A stretch of DNA of 64,000 nucleotides from Nioella halotolerans (GTDB taxonomy: Bacteria > Pseudomonadota > Alphaproteobacteria > Rhodobacterales > Rhodobacteraceae). The stretch spans positions 49,936 through 113,935 of the forward strand of contig QVQC01000043.1 of assembly GCA_003428585.1 (NCBI GenBank). The letters are read 5' to 3'. The notes under the pieces were generated by a model that was given only the letters and a program-made list of their open reading frames with translations, did no database searches and had not been told where the DNA came from. Numbering within the stretch: the first letter of the stretch is position 1; every line of letters starts with the position of its first letter. The position numbers were made by a program, and so were the translations under genes. Below are positions 53,401-61,674 of this stretch, piece after piece.

Positions 53401-53537
53401 AGGCGCAGACTCTCAAGCCGCTGGTCATCGCCGTGGTCTTCGGCCTGCTGGCGGCGACGGTGCTGATCCTTTTGGTCCTGCCCGCGTTCTACGCGGCGTT
53501 GCAGGATATCCGGGGTGAGAAAAAGGCGGGGCAATGA
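50454..53537 (+). CDS. RND-family efflux permease (AcrB/MMPL-type)
   Basis: A 1,027-residue inner-membrane pump of 12 predicted helices with two large periplasmic loops. N-terminus IRWFTGHPTAGNLLLLLVLAAGVFAAP, TM4 proton-relay GIGIVMDDSIVIAES, and the closing LVGAASLAGIVVNNAILLVGVINARR are typical of the HAE1-like RND family. It works with the adaptor encoded just upstream; no outer-membrane channel gene is adjacent. Substrate unknown. The strong overlap indicates coupled translation. Confidence 0.95.
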   Translation: MIRWFTGHPTAGNLLLLLVLAAGVFAAPGLLRETFPDFRAVEAEITIPYRGAAAEDVEGAICAPLWDGVQGVEGLETLTCTAQTGRARAVATMAPGNDALRFVNALRTEVSAIDTFPDRADPAIVRELHRSDPVTSVAVSGDLPLGDLDLYADALSDRLSALPGVSRVTRSGLGTRTLAITARRAVLDSHGLTPASLAAAIAAQNIDLPAGTLEGPGEDLTLRFTAERDTATALATIPVLVLPGGATLTLGDVAVIEERFEPPDERAFVDGMPAIVIDVAKALDADALRVLDGVAALVAGETARLPDMVAVEVVQDVTSIIRDRLLMLVQNGVIGLVLVVAVMSLFFRPGFAIWAAMGLPVAFAGAFVWMALTGLSLNMMTLVALLMAIGIVMDDSIVIAESIAVHAAKGASVETVTAGVAAVAPGVISSFLTTLAVFLPLAFLAGELGAVLEVLPVVLLAALAASLIEAFFILPHHLKGGMKDTAPSRFRVRFDAGFDALRERGIGRLADAAIRWRWLVAGLAIGALILTVGALGGGVVKREAMPEIDGDVLEARILLPAGTPLARTTEAVAQVEEALDRVNARLTPDQPEAQPLVIRRITRLGRNLSAGETGAHVATVAVDLLGAETRSSTLDDIVTLWRAEIGPLPGVTSLILTEPGIGPQGIAVELRLTHPDLATLEEAGRATLAELETYAGVRNAILDLRPGTPELRLGLAPGAEALGLTAEDVAGQLRAAFLGTQLSEIRRGDLAWDLEVRLSDSDRATRADLTAFEIALANGDTVPLGSIATITEALGWGTITRRNGVRTLTVAADVDGRIGNADAITARLAENFLPELAATTPGLTFDVGGQAANSAETVASILRGFLIGLVGIYIVLSFQFRSYVEPLIVMITIPLAFLGVIWGHVLMGYNISMPSLVGAASLAGIVVNNAILLVGVINARRAEGLSPALAAGAAVRARFRPIFVSVTTTIMGMAPLLLETSTQAQTLKPLVIAVVFGLLAATVLILLVLPAFYAALQDIRGEKKAGQ

Positions 53538-53979
53538 GACCCCGGGACCGTCGAGCCGGCACGCGTCCAAAGACACGTTGATGCAAGCTGAGCGCGCGCA
53601 GCTTGCCGGTTGACGTCTCCGGGCGCCCGTGCGTCGCGGATCAGTCGCCTGCCGGCCGTCGCGCGGTCGGATCGCACGGCTCCAACGCAAACCGGTCGCA
53701 TGGCGGCTGTCAGCCCAACATGGACATTCATTCTGCATCTGTATCCGATAACGTCGCCCGCAGACCGGGCGGGAAACGGACTTTCTCTGCGATCACGATG
53801 CGACCGGGCTGTTTCAGGGGGAGCTGACATTCCGACTGCGTTGAAACCGAGTATTGTTCTGCACCACTGCAAGGCCGCTCAGCGCCCAAACAGCCCTATT
53901 CCGATCTGCTTGCATTCCAATCCACTACAACGCATACTGACTGTATATGCACTTATCTTTTACTAACGGCGGGGCAAAA
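53538..53979. other. 442-base non-coding stretch before the GIY-YIG gene
   Basis: The first half is GC-rich without a plausible reading frame; from about 53860 the composition drops sharply to A/T-rich. No tRNA, insertion-sequence end or direct repeat was recognised. It looks like degraded or joined sequence at the left edge of an acquired islet. Confidence 0.5.
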
Positions 53980-54759
53980 ATGAGTGAGACATCTAGATTT
54001 CCATCGGGTGTATCCGAAAAGATTGGTAACTACGTCTATCGCTTGATTGACCCAAGGAACGGAGAAACTTTTTACGTTGGCAAGGGAAAGGGCAACCGGG
54101 TTTTTTCACATGCGAATGCAGAGTTAAAAACTTTCGAAAATGAGGAAGATGATTCGGCATCTTTGAAGGTGGACCGCATACGAGAAATCAAGAACGCCGG
54201 CCTAAGCGTATTGCACGTTATTCACCGACATGACATTCCTGACGCCGCAATTTTTGAGGTCGAGGCCGCATTAATTGATGCATTTAGCGGGCTGGCCAAC
54301 ATGCAAGGCGGTCATGAAAGTGGCTCCAAGGGTCCAATGAATGTACTTGAAATAATTGACAAATACGCCCTTCCCACCATTGATATGGAGCCTACAGAGA
54401 AACTTGTTCTCATTAATATTAATCGCCTTAGAGATAGGTCTGATGCAGACGCAATTTATGAACAAACCCGCTTGGCTTGGCGAATTTCCAAGAGGAGGGC
54501 TGACGCTGCTGACTATGTATTGGCGGTTGTGAAAGGTGTGGTTGTCGGGGCATTTATTGCCGAAGAATGGCTCGATGCTACACATGATAACTTTCCAGGT
54601 CGTATTCCGGCGGGAGCAGACATACCAGGGCGAAAGGGCTTTAATGGAGTTCGCGCGCCGAAAGAAACATGGGATAAGTTCGTTGGGGAACGAGGCAAGC
54701 GAATATCAAATGACGCTATGAAACATATTCAGTTCCCAGTCCGCTATTGGAAAATATGA
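53980..54759 (+). CDS. GIY-YIG nuclease-domain protein of foreign composition
   Basis: A 259-residue soluble protein with an N-terminal GIY-YIG domain in the LEM3-like arrangement: NYVYRLIDPRNGETFYVGKGKGNRVFSHANAE (about residues 16-48), with the metal-binding Glu probably in FEVEAALIDAF (about 100-112). The C-terminal half (KRRADAADYVLAVVKGVVVGAFIAEEW, PGRKGFNGVRAPKETWDKF) resembles a ligand-sensing or target-recognition part but I cannot name it. Codon use is A/T-rich at third positions, unlike all neighbours, indicating recent transfer. A start at 53947 would add 11 residues. Confidence 0.75.
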   Translation: MSETSRFPSGVSEKIGNYVYRLIDPRNGETFYVGKGKGNRVFSHANAELKTFENEEDDSASLKVDRIREIKNAGLSVLHVIHRHDIPDAAIFEVEAALIDAFSGLANMQGGHESGSKGPMNVLEIIDKYALPTIDMEPTEKLVLININRLRDRSDADAIYEQTRLAWRISKRRADAADYVLAVVKGVVVGAFIAEEWLDATHDNFPGRIPAGADIPGRKGFNGVRAPKETWDKFVGERGKRISNDAMKHIQFPVRYWKI

Positions 54760-55173
54760 TTTGGGGTACGGGACGTGAAACCTAAACCTGTCTTAGCTTT
54801 GAGTGCAAATGCCCGCTTCGTCCCGCTCTGCCGACCTTCACCAGCCGAAAATGCTTCAAGAAGGATGAACGGCCGGTCTGGTGAAGCTGCAACGCAGCGC
54901 CTGGCCAGAACGCCAAAGTCCGGTTAGGGCCGGGTTTGTTTTGAAGGGCGACGATAGTTTGCAGTTTTGCACGGTCAGCTTCCTGCGCATGGCCGATGCG
55001 CGCATCGTTCTCCGAACGGCGGACGCGCATCAGCGGCAGGCCGGGCACCCCGCGTTAGGGGCGGACGCCTCGACGTCCCCTCCACCCGCCGCAAACCGGG
55101 CCCTGCATCGCGGACAGGCCGATGAACGGCCGCGATGAAGCCAGCGGATCGGCGCGGCACGCGCGGCGAGCGC
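54760..55173. other. 414-base non-coding stretch after the GIY-YIG gene
   Basis: No convincing coding region on either strand. GC content climbs back towards the chromosomal level from left to right. It shows no clear terminal repeat, and looks like eroded intergenic or pseudogene sequence forming the right edge of the islet. Confidence 0.5.
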
Positions 55174-56343
55174 CTAGTCTTCCCCTGCCGCGCGCTCCGC
55201 CTCTAGCGCACGCCAGACCGCCACGTTGCGGTTATGCTCTTCCAGCGTCGCGGCAAAGGCGTGCCCGCCGGAGCCGTCGGCGACGAAGAACAGGTTATCG
55301 GTCTCGGCCGGGTTCACCGCCGCCTCGATCGCGTCGCGGCCGGGGTTGGCGATCGGCGTCGGCGGCAGGCCGTCGATCTGGTAGGTGTTCCACGGGTTGT
55401 CGGCATTGGCCAGTTCGCTCTGCCGGATCCCGCGGCCAAGGAACCCGCGCCCCTCGGTTTCGCCGTAGATGATCGTCGGGTCGGTCTGCAAGCGCATCCC
55501 CGCCTCCAGCCGGTTGACGAAGACACCGGCGATCTCGCGTCGCTCCCCGGCTATGCCGGTTTCCTTCTCGATCAGCGACGCCATGACCAGCGCCGCCTCC
55601 ACCGTGTCGTAGGGCAGATCTTCGGCGCGGCCCGACCACGCCGACAAGAGGATGCCGGTTTGCGCATCGGCCATCTCTTCCAGCAGTTCGCCGATCGTCG
55701 TGCCGCGCGCGACGTCGTAGGTGTCGGGCGCCAGCGTGCCCTCGGCCGGCAGGTCCTCCACGTCATCGACGAGGAACTCCGCCCCGCGCAGCCCCTCCAC
55801 GATCTGCCAGACGGTCAAGCCCTCGGGCACCACGACGCGGAAGACGATGGGCGTCTCGGCCTCCACCAGTTCCGCGTAGGCCTCGGGCGGCTCCGCCCCC
55901 GGGTCGAAACTGGCCAGTTCGATCATCTCGCCGCTGCCCGGTTCGCGTTCGCGCAGGCGCATCTCGCCGCCCCCGGCCCCACCCCGGATCACGTAGGTCG
56001 CCGTGTACCGGGCGGTCGTCGCCGCGCCGGTGGTCAGGATCTCCATGATCTCGTCCATCGAGACCTCGGCGGGGATCTCGTAATTGCCGAAACGCAGGGC
56101 GCCGGCCCGCTCCGTGTAGCGCGCGCCGAGGCGGAAGATCGTCGCGTTGTCGATGATCCCGGCCTCGGCCAGATCCTCCGATACCGCGGCCAGCGAGGCG
56201 CCACGCGGCACCTCGAAATAGGTCGCCGTCGCCAGCGGCCCCTGCTCGGTATATTGCCGTTGCCCCCACGCGATCAGGCCCGCGAAGGCTATGAACCCCA
56301 CGATCAGCAGGCTCATCGCGTTGGCGGCAACACTTTTCCACAT
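55174..56343 (-). CDS. mltG: Endolytic murein transglycosylase
   Basis: A 389-residue YceG/MltG enzyme with an N-terminal membrane anchor (about residues 6-26, ANAMSLLIVGFIAFAGLIAWG), a LysM-like region, and the catalytic ALVMASLIEKETGIAGERREIAGVFVNRLEAGMRLQTDPTIIYG (catalytic Glu in IEKETG). It cuts nascent glycan strands and may set their length. It shares one base with the end of fabF (TGATG), so it ends the fatty-acid cluster. The final NPAETDNLFFVADGSGGHAFAATLEEHNRNV is typical. Confidence 0.95.
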   Translation of the reverse strand: MWKSVAANAMSLLIVGFIAFAGLIAWGQRQYTEQGPLATATYFEVPRGASLAAVSEDLAEAGIIDNATIFRLGARYTERAGALRFGNYEIPAEVSMDEIMEILTTGAATTARYTATYVIRGGAGGGEMRLREREPGSGEMIELASFDPGAEPPEAYAELVEAETPIVFRVVVPEGLTVWQIVEGLRGAEFLVDDVEDLPAEGTLAPDTYDVARGTTIGELLEEMADAQTGILLSAWSGRAEDLPYDTVEAALVMASLIEKETGIAGERREIAGVFVNRLEAGMRLQTDPTIIYGETEGRGFLGRGIRQSELANADNPWNTYQIDGLPPTPIANPGRDAIEAAVNPAETDNLFFVADGSGGHAFAATLEEHNRNVAVWRALEAERAAGED

Positions 56344-57605
56344 CAGTCGGTGACCTTGCCCATGACCAGCGACGCATTGGTGCCGCCGAAGCCGAAACTG
56401 TTGCTGAGCGCGACGTTGATCTCGCGTTCATGCCGTGCATTGGCGGCAAGGTTCAGCTTCGGGATCACCGCCGGATCGTCGAGGTTGATCGTCGGCGGCG
56501 CCACCTGGTCGCGGATGGCGAGGATCGAGAAGATCGCCTCCACCGCGCCCGCAGCCCCCAGAAGGTGCCCGGTCGAGGACTTGGTGGAGGACATGGTCGC
56601 CTTGCCCGCCTTCTCGCCCAGAAGCCGCTCCACCGCCGCCAGTTCGATCGTGTCGGCCATGGTCGAGGTGCCGTGGGCGTTGATGTAATCCACCGCGCCC
56701 GGCCTCAACCCGGCGCGTTTCAGCGCCGCCTCCATGGCGCGGTAGCCACCCTCGCCATCCTCGGACGGGGCGGTGATGTGGTAGGCGTCGCCCGACAGGC
56801 CATAGCCGAGGATCTCGGCGTAGATCTTGGCGCCGCGCGCCTTTGCGTGCTCGTAATCCTCCAGCACGACGACGCCCGCCCCCTCGCCCATCACGAACCC
56901 GTCGCGATCGGCATCATAGGGGCGGCTGGCCGCCTTCGGATCATCGCTGCGCTTGGTCGAGAGCGCCTTGCAGGCGTTGAACCCGGCGATCCCGATCTCG
57001 CAAATCGCCGCCTCCGCCCCGCCGGCCACCATCACGTCGGCATCGCCCCACTGGATCAGCCGCGCCGCGTCGCCGATGGCATGGGCCCCGGTCGAACAGG
57101 CCGTGACGACAGAGTGGTTCGGCCCCTTGAAGCCGTAGCGGATGCTGACCTGCCCCGAGATCAGGTTGATCAGCGCACCGGGAATGAAGAACGGCGACAC
57201 CCGGCGCGGCCCCTTCTCTTTCAGCAGGATCGCGGTGTCGGCAATCGACGACAACCCGCCGATGCCCGACCCGATCAGGACGCCGGTGCGCACCCTGTCT
57301 TCCTCGTCCTCGGGCGTCCAGCCTGCATCCGCGACCGCCTGATCGGCGGCGGCCATGCCGAACAGGATGAACTCATCCACCTTGCGCCGTTCCTTGGGCG
57401 CCATCCAGTCATCGGCGTTGAAACTGCCGTTCGAGCCATCGCCAACCGGCACCTCGCAGGCGTAATCCGTCGCCAGGTGCGAGGCATCGAAACGCGAAAT
57501 GGTGCCCGCCCCCGATTCCCCGGCCAGAAGCCGGCGCCACGTGGCCTCGACCCCGCACGCCAAGGGCGAGACGATCCCCAACCCGGTGACAACAACTCGA
57601 CGCAT
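56343..57605 (-). CDS. fabF: 3-oxoacyl-[acyl-carrier-protein] synthase II
   Basis: A 420-residue condensing enzyme. The Cys-His-His triad lies in VTACSTGAHAIGDA, NAHGTSTMADTIE and SSTGHLLGAAGAVEA, and it closes with NSFGFGGTNASLVM. It elongates acyl-ACP chains with malonyl-ACP. The ATG at 57605 starts the conserved MRRVVVTGLGIVSPL. It lies 158 bases after acpP with a terminator between, so it may have its own or read-through expression. Confidence 0.97.
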   Translation of the reverse strand: MRRVVVTGLGIVSPLACGVEATWRRLLAGESGAGTISRFDASHLATDYACEVPVGDGSNGSFNADDWMAPKERRKVDEFILFGMAAADQAVADAGWTPEDEEDRVRTGVLIGSGIGGLSSIADTAILLKEKGPRRVSPFFIPGALINLISGQVSIRYGFKGPNHSVVTACSTGAHAIGDAARLIQWGDADVMVAGGAEAAICEIGIAGFNACKALSTKRSDDPKAASRPYDADRDGFVMGEGAGVVVLEDYEHAKARGAKIYAEILGYGLSGDAYHITAPSEDGEGGYRAMEAALKRAGLRPGAVDYINAHGTSTMADTIELAAVERLLGEKAGKATMSSTKSSTGHLLGAAGAVEAIFSILAIRDQVAPPTINLDDPAVIPKLNLAANARHEREINVALSNSFGFGGTNASLVMGKVTD

Positions 57606-57703
57606 CTTCCTGCCCTTTCGCATTCAGTCTTGTCGCCGAGTGATAGCGCCAAGCGGCCCCCTTCGGCAATCCCCCGGGCACGTTTCGGCGGCTCCCGGCG
57701 CAA

Positions 57704-57733
57704 ACGCAAAACGGCACCCCGAAAGGATGCCGT
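57704..57733 (-). terminator. Terminator after acpP
   Basis: On the minus strand ACGGCATCC, a short TTTC loop and GGGGTGCCGT form a stem followed by TTTTGCGTTTG. It lies 30 bases after acpP and before fabF, probably giving a short abundant acpP mRNA with partial read-through. Confidence 0.75.
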
Positions 57734-57763
57734 CCGCAGATCTTCAGGGTCGCGCGCGCCGCG

Positions 57764-57997
57764 TTACGACGCGTCGGTGATGAACTTGACCGCGTCGCCG
57801 AAGGTCTGGATCGTCTCGGCGGCGTCATCGGGGATCTCGATGCCGAATTCTTCCTCGAAGGCCATGACCAGCTCAACGGTGTCCAGGCTGTCGGCGCCCA
57901 GGTCGTCGATGAAGGAGGCGTTCTCGGTCACCTTGTCTTCTTCCACGCTCAGGTGCTCGACAACGATTTTCTTCACGCGATCTGCGATGTCGCTCAT
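57764..57997 (-). CDS. acpP: Acyl carrier protein
   Basis: A 77-residue acidic four-helix protein, standard length. Phosphopantetheine attaches to Ser37 in [28 protein letters not shown]. The ATG after GAGGATCG was chosen; a start 15 bases earlier is less typical. It sits in the conserved fabD-fabG-acpP-fabF order, separated from fabG by about 500 bases that contain a small opposite-strand frame. Confidence 0.97.
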   Translation of the reverse strand: MSDIADRVKKIVVEHLSVEEDKVTENASFIDDLGADSLDTVELVMAFEEEFGIEIPDDAAETIQTFGDAVKFITDAS

Positions 57998-58296
57998 CTT
58001 TTCGATCCTCATTCAATTTCGTCGAAAGCCCTTTTGCAGCGGCCTCGATCTTGCATGCGCCGGTTTCGGCGGGTTGACGGGGCATAGCGCCCCTACACGG
58101 TCTGACGCAAGCGCCCCCGGCAGAAACTGCGCCGCCTATAGCATATCTCGATTGGAAGGCAACGGGGTTTGATCGCATTTGCACCAATTGCGCGGCACAA
58201 TGCCTTGCGCCGTTAACGAAGCGGTAGCAGGCGGCGCCTAGCGTTCATGGCCAGCCCATCCCGATGCGATGTTGTCACCCGGAAGCCGGAGGCGCC

Positions 58297-58527
58297 ATGT
58301 CAGTTCTGATCGACCATATCGCGCTGTTCCTGCGCGCGCTGCCCCATCTGCCCGAACTCGTCTACCCGCTGATCGCCTTTGCCGCGCTGGTGAACGGCAT
58401 GGTCGCCGGGCGGATCTGGCGCAATCTGCAGGCCCGGCGCACGGGTCCGGCGCGCCGCGCGCCCGACATCCGGTCGGCGCCCGGCGATCCGTCGCCGCGG
58501 CTCAGATCATCGCCATGCCGCCGTTGA
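58297..58527 (+). CDS. Possible small membrane protein opposite fabG/acpP
   Basis: A 76-residue frame with a good GGAGG site before the ATG (58297) and one hydrophobic helix (about residues 18-42, LPELVYPLIAFAALVNGMVAGRIW), ending in an Arg/Pro-rich tail that overlaps the end of fabG by 26 bases. No family recognised. The start and ribosome site favour a real gene; the overlap weakens it. Confidence 0.45.
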   Translation: MSVLIDHIALFLRALPHLPELVYPLIAFAALVNGMVAGRIWRNLQARRTGPARRAPDIRSAPGDPSPRLRSSPCRR

Positions 58528-59239
58528 CATGCAGCGTGGCGCCGGTGACATAGGCCGCCTCGGGCGCCGCAAGGTAGAGCACCGCCGCCGCGATCTCTTC
58601 GGGCCGGCCCATGCGGCCCGCCGGAATCTGGGCGTTGATCTTGTCCTTCTGGTCATCGCTCAGCTTGTCGGTCATCGCCGTGGCGATGAAGCCCGGCGCG
58701 ACCGCGTTCACCGTGATCCCGCGCGAGGCAACCTCGGAGGCCAGCGATTTCGACATTCCAACCATGCCGGCCTTGGCGGCGGCGTAGTTGCCCTGCCCCG
58801 GGTTGCCGGTCGTGCCCACCACAGAGGAGATATTGACGATCCGCCCCCAGCGCGCCTTCATCATGCCGCGCAGCACGCCCCGGCACAGTTTCATCGTCGC
58901 GGTCAGGTTCACGTCGAGCACCGCCTGCCATTCCTCGTCCGACATCCGCATGAACAGGTTGTCGCGGGTGATCCCGGCATTGTTAACAAGGATATCGACC
59001 GACCCCATCGCGTCGGCCGCCTGTTTCGGCAGCGCCGCGACCGCCTCCGGGTCGGACAGGTTGCAGGGCAGCACGTGGGCGCGTTCGCCCAGCTCCGCGG
59101 CCAGCGCCTCCAGCGGATCCAGCCGCGTGCCCGACACCCCCACGACCGCCCCCGCGGCATGCAGGCTGCGGGCGATCTCGGCCCCGATACCGCCCGACGC
59201 GCCGGTGATCAGCGCGTTTTTCCCTGTCAGATCGAACAT
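58502..59239 (-). CDS. fabG: 3-oxoacyl-[acyl-carrier-protein] reductase
   Basis: A 245-residue short-chain dehydrogenase: NADPH loop ALITGASGGIG, LVNNAGITRDNLFMRM, and the Ser-Tyr-Lys triad in NISSVVGTTGNPGQGNYAAAKAG. It reduces beta-ketoacyl-ACP. The C-terminus AAYVTGATLHVNGGMAMI is diagnostic for FabG. It is 66 bases after fabD. Confidence 0.97.
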   Translation of the reverse strand: MFDLTGKNALITGASGGIGAEIARSLHAAGAVVGVSGTRLDPLEALAAELGERAHVLPCNLSDPEAVAALPKQAADAMGSVDILVNNAGITRDNLFMRMSDEEWQAVLDVNLTATMKLCRGVLRGMMKARWGRIVNISSVVGTTGNPGQGNYAAAKAGMVGMSKSLASEVASRGITVNAVAPGFIATAMTDKLSDDQKDKINAQIPAGRMGRPEEIAAAVLYLAAPEAAYVTGATLHVNGGMAMI

Positions 59240-59305
59240 CTCTTGAATCCTTCGCTTCTCATTGGCAGGCGGGAAGTCTCTTCCCGAAGAACATCCCCGC
59301 GCCGG

Positions 59306-60250
59306 TCAGCCCTCAGCAAGGCTTGCCGCCGCGGCGCGCACCTCGTCAGGGGTGCCCAGCACCCGGGTCGTCAGCGACCTGTCGATGCGCCGCACCATGC
59401 CCGTCAGCGCCTTGCCGGCACCGATCTCCCATGTCTCCGTAACGCCGTTCGCGGCCATCCATTTGACGCTTTCGCGCCAGCGGACCGCGCCGGTCACCTG
59501 TTCGACAAGCCGGTCGCGGATCGCCGCCGGGTCGCGCTCAGCCGCTGCAGAGACGTTCATCACCACCGGCACGCGCGGCGCCGAGATCGTCACCTCGCCA
59601 AGCGCCTTGGCCATCGCGTCGGCGGCAGGCTGCATCAGCGCGCAGTGAAACGGGGCCGATACGGGCAGCAGCATCGCCCGCTTGGCGCCTCGCGTCTTGG
59701 CGATCTCCACCGCGCGTTCGACCGCGGCCCGGTGGCCCGAGACCACGACCTGCGCCGGGTCGTTGTCATTCGCGGCCTGGCAGACCTGCCCCTCGGCCGC
59801 GGCCGCGGCTACCTCGGTCGCGGTCACCAGATCAAGCCCCAGAAGGGCGGCCATCGCCCCCTCGCCGACGGCGACGGCGTCCTGCATCGCCTTGCCGCGA
59901 ATGCGCAACAGCCGCGCGCTATCCCCGAGGCTCAGCGCCCCCGCCGCGCAAAGCGCCGAGTATTCGCCCAGCGAATGGCCCGCCACGACCCCCGCCGCGT
60001 CGGCGGTCACGCCCTCCGCCTCCAGCGCCGCCATCGCCGCCAGCGAGGTCGCCATCAGCGCCGGCTGAGCGTTCTCGGTCAGCGTCAGGTCATCCTGCGT
60101 GCCGTCCCAGATCAGCGCCGAGAGCTTCTGGCCAAGCGCCTCGTCAACCGTGTCGAACACCGCCTGCGCGGCGGGATACGCCTCGGCCAGCGCCTTGCCC
60201 ATGCCGATGGTCTGGGCACCTTGGCCCGGGAAGAGGAAAGCTCGTGTCAT
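59306..60250 (-). CDS. fabD: Malonyl-CoA:ACP transacylase
   Basis: A 314-residue transacylase: FLFPGQGAQTIGMGKAL, catalytic Ser in VVAGHSLGEYSALCAAGAL, His in VSAPFHCALMQPA and the LTGMVRRID close. It loads malonyl onto ACP. Start chosen at MTRAFLFPGQG; upstream codons of the same frame are not conserved. It is first in the fab cluster, 87 bases after the MmcQ/YjbR-type gene. Confidence 0.96.
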   Translation of the reverse strand: MTRAFLFPGQGAQTIGMGKALAEAYPAAQAVFDTVDEALGQKLSALIWDGTQDDLTLTENAQPALMATSLAAMAALEAEGVTADAAGVVAGHSLGEYSALCAAGALSLGDSARLLRIRGKAMQDAVAVGEGAMAALLGLDLVTATEVAAAAAEGQVCQAANDNDPAQVVVSGHRAAVERAVEIAKTRGAKRAMLLPVSAPFHCALMQPAADAMAKALGEVTISAPRVPVVMNVSAAAERDPAAIRDRLVEQVTGAVRWRESVKWMAANGVTETWEIGAGKALTGMVRRIDRSLTTRVLGTPDEVRAAAASLAEG

Positions 60251-60337
60251 GCGGATCCCGTGGTTTCGTGTCGCTTCCAAGACGGGCTAGCGCATGGCGC
60301 CGCGCGGCGCAATTGCCTTCGATTGCGCGCCGATCCC

Positions 60338-60730
60338 TCAGTAATCGGCGAATTGCGGCACCGGCGGGCCTTCCCCGGGAAACAGCGCCACGAAGGCCCG
60401 CGGCGCAAGCGCGCGCCAGCCAAGGCTGAGATTGGCGAGGATCCAGCAGGTGCTGACCCGGTCGGGCCGCGCCAGAACATGGTTGAGGACCGCCTCGTCC
60501 GCCCGCGCGAAGAAGGTCAACGGGTCGGCGGCGATTAGGAATGCCTGCTCGCCGGCGGGAACCCGAAAGCCGAGGGCGTTTTCCTCCCTGTCCCACCACG
60601 TCCAGACGCGGCCATGCGCGCGCAGGCACGGGGCGCCGTCGGCGCGTTGCCCCTCGTGCACGGCGGGCAGGTTCAGGCTGCGTCCAAGGCGGCGCAGTTC
60701 TGGCCAGTCAATGTCGTGCGAACCTGTCAT
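60338..60730 (-). CDS. MmcQ/YjbR-like small protein
   Basis: A 130-residue protein with the MmcQ/YjbR layout: SLNLPAVHEGQRADGAPCLRAHGRVWTWWDREENALGFRVP then FLIAADPLTFFARADEAVLNHVLARPD and WRALAPRAFVALF. The fold is CyaY-like; the family has been proposed to bind DNA but its role is unclear. The ATG at 60730 fits the family; an in-frame ATG 39 bases earlier is an alternative. Confidence 0.7.
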   Translation of the reverse strand: MTGSHDIDWPELRRLGRSLNLPAVHEGQRADGAPCLRAHGRVWTWWDREENALGFRVPAGEQAFLIAADPLTFFARADEAVLNHVLARPDRVSTCWILANLSLGWRALAPRAFVALFPGEGPPVPQFADY

Positions 60731-60920
60731 GCCCCCGGTCCCAAGATCTGACGTCGCTAAGATACCCATCCCAAACGAAAAACTTCACAGGTCGATGCTA
60801 CCTCACATCACGCGATGAATCATCCCTTAAAACGCCGGTGGCGGCACAGGCCGGCAACGCGCCACATGCCGGCGCCACGTGGTGCGGGCCGCGCGGCCTG
60901 TCGCCCGGCCCGATTCCCCC

Positions 60921-60948
60921 TTGATCCCGTGCCACAAGCGTCTATAAG
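60921..60948 (+). promoter_or_regulatory. Candidate sigma-70 promoter of rpsF-rpsR-rplI
   Basis: TTGATC (60921-60926) and TATAAG (60943-60948) are 16 bases apart, about 110 bases upstream of the rpsF ATG. This fits a housekeeping promoter with a leader of about 100 bases. The rest of the 330-base gap from 60731 holds no gene. Confidence 0.55.
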
Positions 60949-60977
60949 GCGGGCTTCCTCCGCCGCTGCTGATTGCA

Positions 60978-61023
60978 CCGGCGTGGTCTCTCGTGGTCCG
61001 GGGGGCGGAGGATCACGCCCCGG
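60978..61023 (+). ncRNA. Possible S6:S18-binding leader structure of rpsF
   Basis: CCGGCGTG (60978-60985) can pair with CACG and CCGG (61014-61023), leaving a two-base CC bulge on the 3' side. A C-rich bulge in a hairpin ahead of rpsF resembles the known S6:S18 autoregulatory element. This is a hand-folded candidate only. Confidence 0.35.
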
Positions 61024-61060
61024 CCTTTGAAACACGCCTTGAAACATGAATGGAGACGAC

Positions 61061-61414
61061 ATGCCTCTCTACGAGCATGTGATGATCGCGCGCCAGGACC
61101 TGTCCAACGCGCAAGCCGAAGGCCTTGTCGAGCATTTCGGCGCCGTCCTCGCGGATAATGGCGGCACCGTCGTGATGTCCGAGTACTGGGGCGTCAAGAC
61201 CATGGCCTACAAGATCAACAAGAACCGCAAGGGGCACTATGCCTTCCTGCGCACTGACGCGCCCGCGCCCGCGGTGCATGAAATGGAACGCCTGATGCGC
61301 CTGCATGATGACGTGATGCGCGTGTTGACCATCAAGGTCGACGCCCATGACGAGGGGCCCTCGGTCCAGATGCAGAAGCGCGAAGAGCGCGACAACCGCC
61401 GCGAACGCCGCTAA
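61061..61414 (+). CDS. rpsF: 30S ribosomal protein S6
   Basis: A 117-residue S6 protein: [83 protein letters not shown] and a basic C-terminal tail. It pairs with S18 on the 30S platform. GGAG precedes the ATG; an earlier in-frame ATG five codons upstream is not typical. Confidence 0.97.
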   Translation: MPLYEHVMIARQDLSNAQAEGLVEHFGAVLADNGGTVVMSEYWGVKTMAYKINKNRKGHYAFLRTDAPAPAVHEMERLMRLHDDVMRVLTIKVDAHDEGPSVQMQKREERDNRRERR

Positions 61415-61434
61415 GCAAAGGGAAGGACAGACAG

Positions 61435-61662
61435 ATGGCCGCAAAACCGTTTTTCCGCCGCCGCAAGACCGACCCGTTCGCGGGCGACAATGCGCCGAAG
61501 ATCGACTACAAGGACACGCGCCTGCTGCAACGCTACATTTCCGAGCGTGGCAAGATCGTGCCCTCCCGCATCACCGCCGTGGGTGCCAAGAACCAGCGCA
61601 AACTGGCGAAAGCCATCAAGCGCGCCCGGTTCCTCGCCCTCTTGCCCTACGCCACCAAGTAA
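61435..61662 (+). CDS. rpsR: 30S ribosomal protein S18
   Basis: A 75-residue S18: [71 protein letters not shown]. Full length and highly conserved. It follows rpsF by 20 bases and precedes rplI by 12. Confidence 0.98.
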   Translation: MAAKPFFRRRKTDPFAGDNAPKIDYKDTRLLQRYISERGKIVPSRITAVGAKNQRKLAKAIKRARFLALLPYATK

Positions 61663-61674
61663 GGAGACCGACCC

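Noticed and set aside
49467-53738. Very long (1,423-codon) open frame on the minus strand opposite the RND operon
   Set aside because: It is a GC-driven antisense shadow of the MFP and RND genes; its product is a His/Gln/Arg-rich string with no domain, while the plus-strand genes have full family motifs.
53538-53979. tRNA gene or attachment site at the left edge of the GIY-YIG islet
   Set aside because: No cloverleaf or matching direct repeat to the right flank could be found by eye.
54782-55160. Short frames in the gap before mltG
   Set aside because: No ribosome binding sites, no recognisable domain, and overlapping frames on both strands; more likely eroded sequence.
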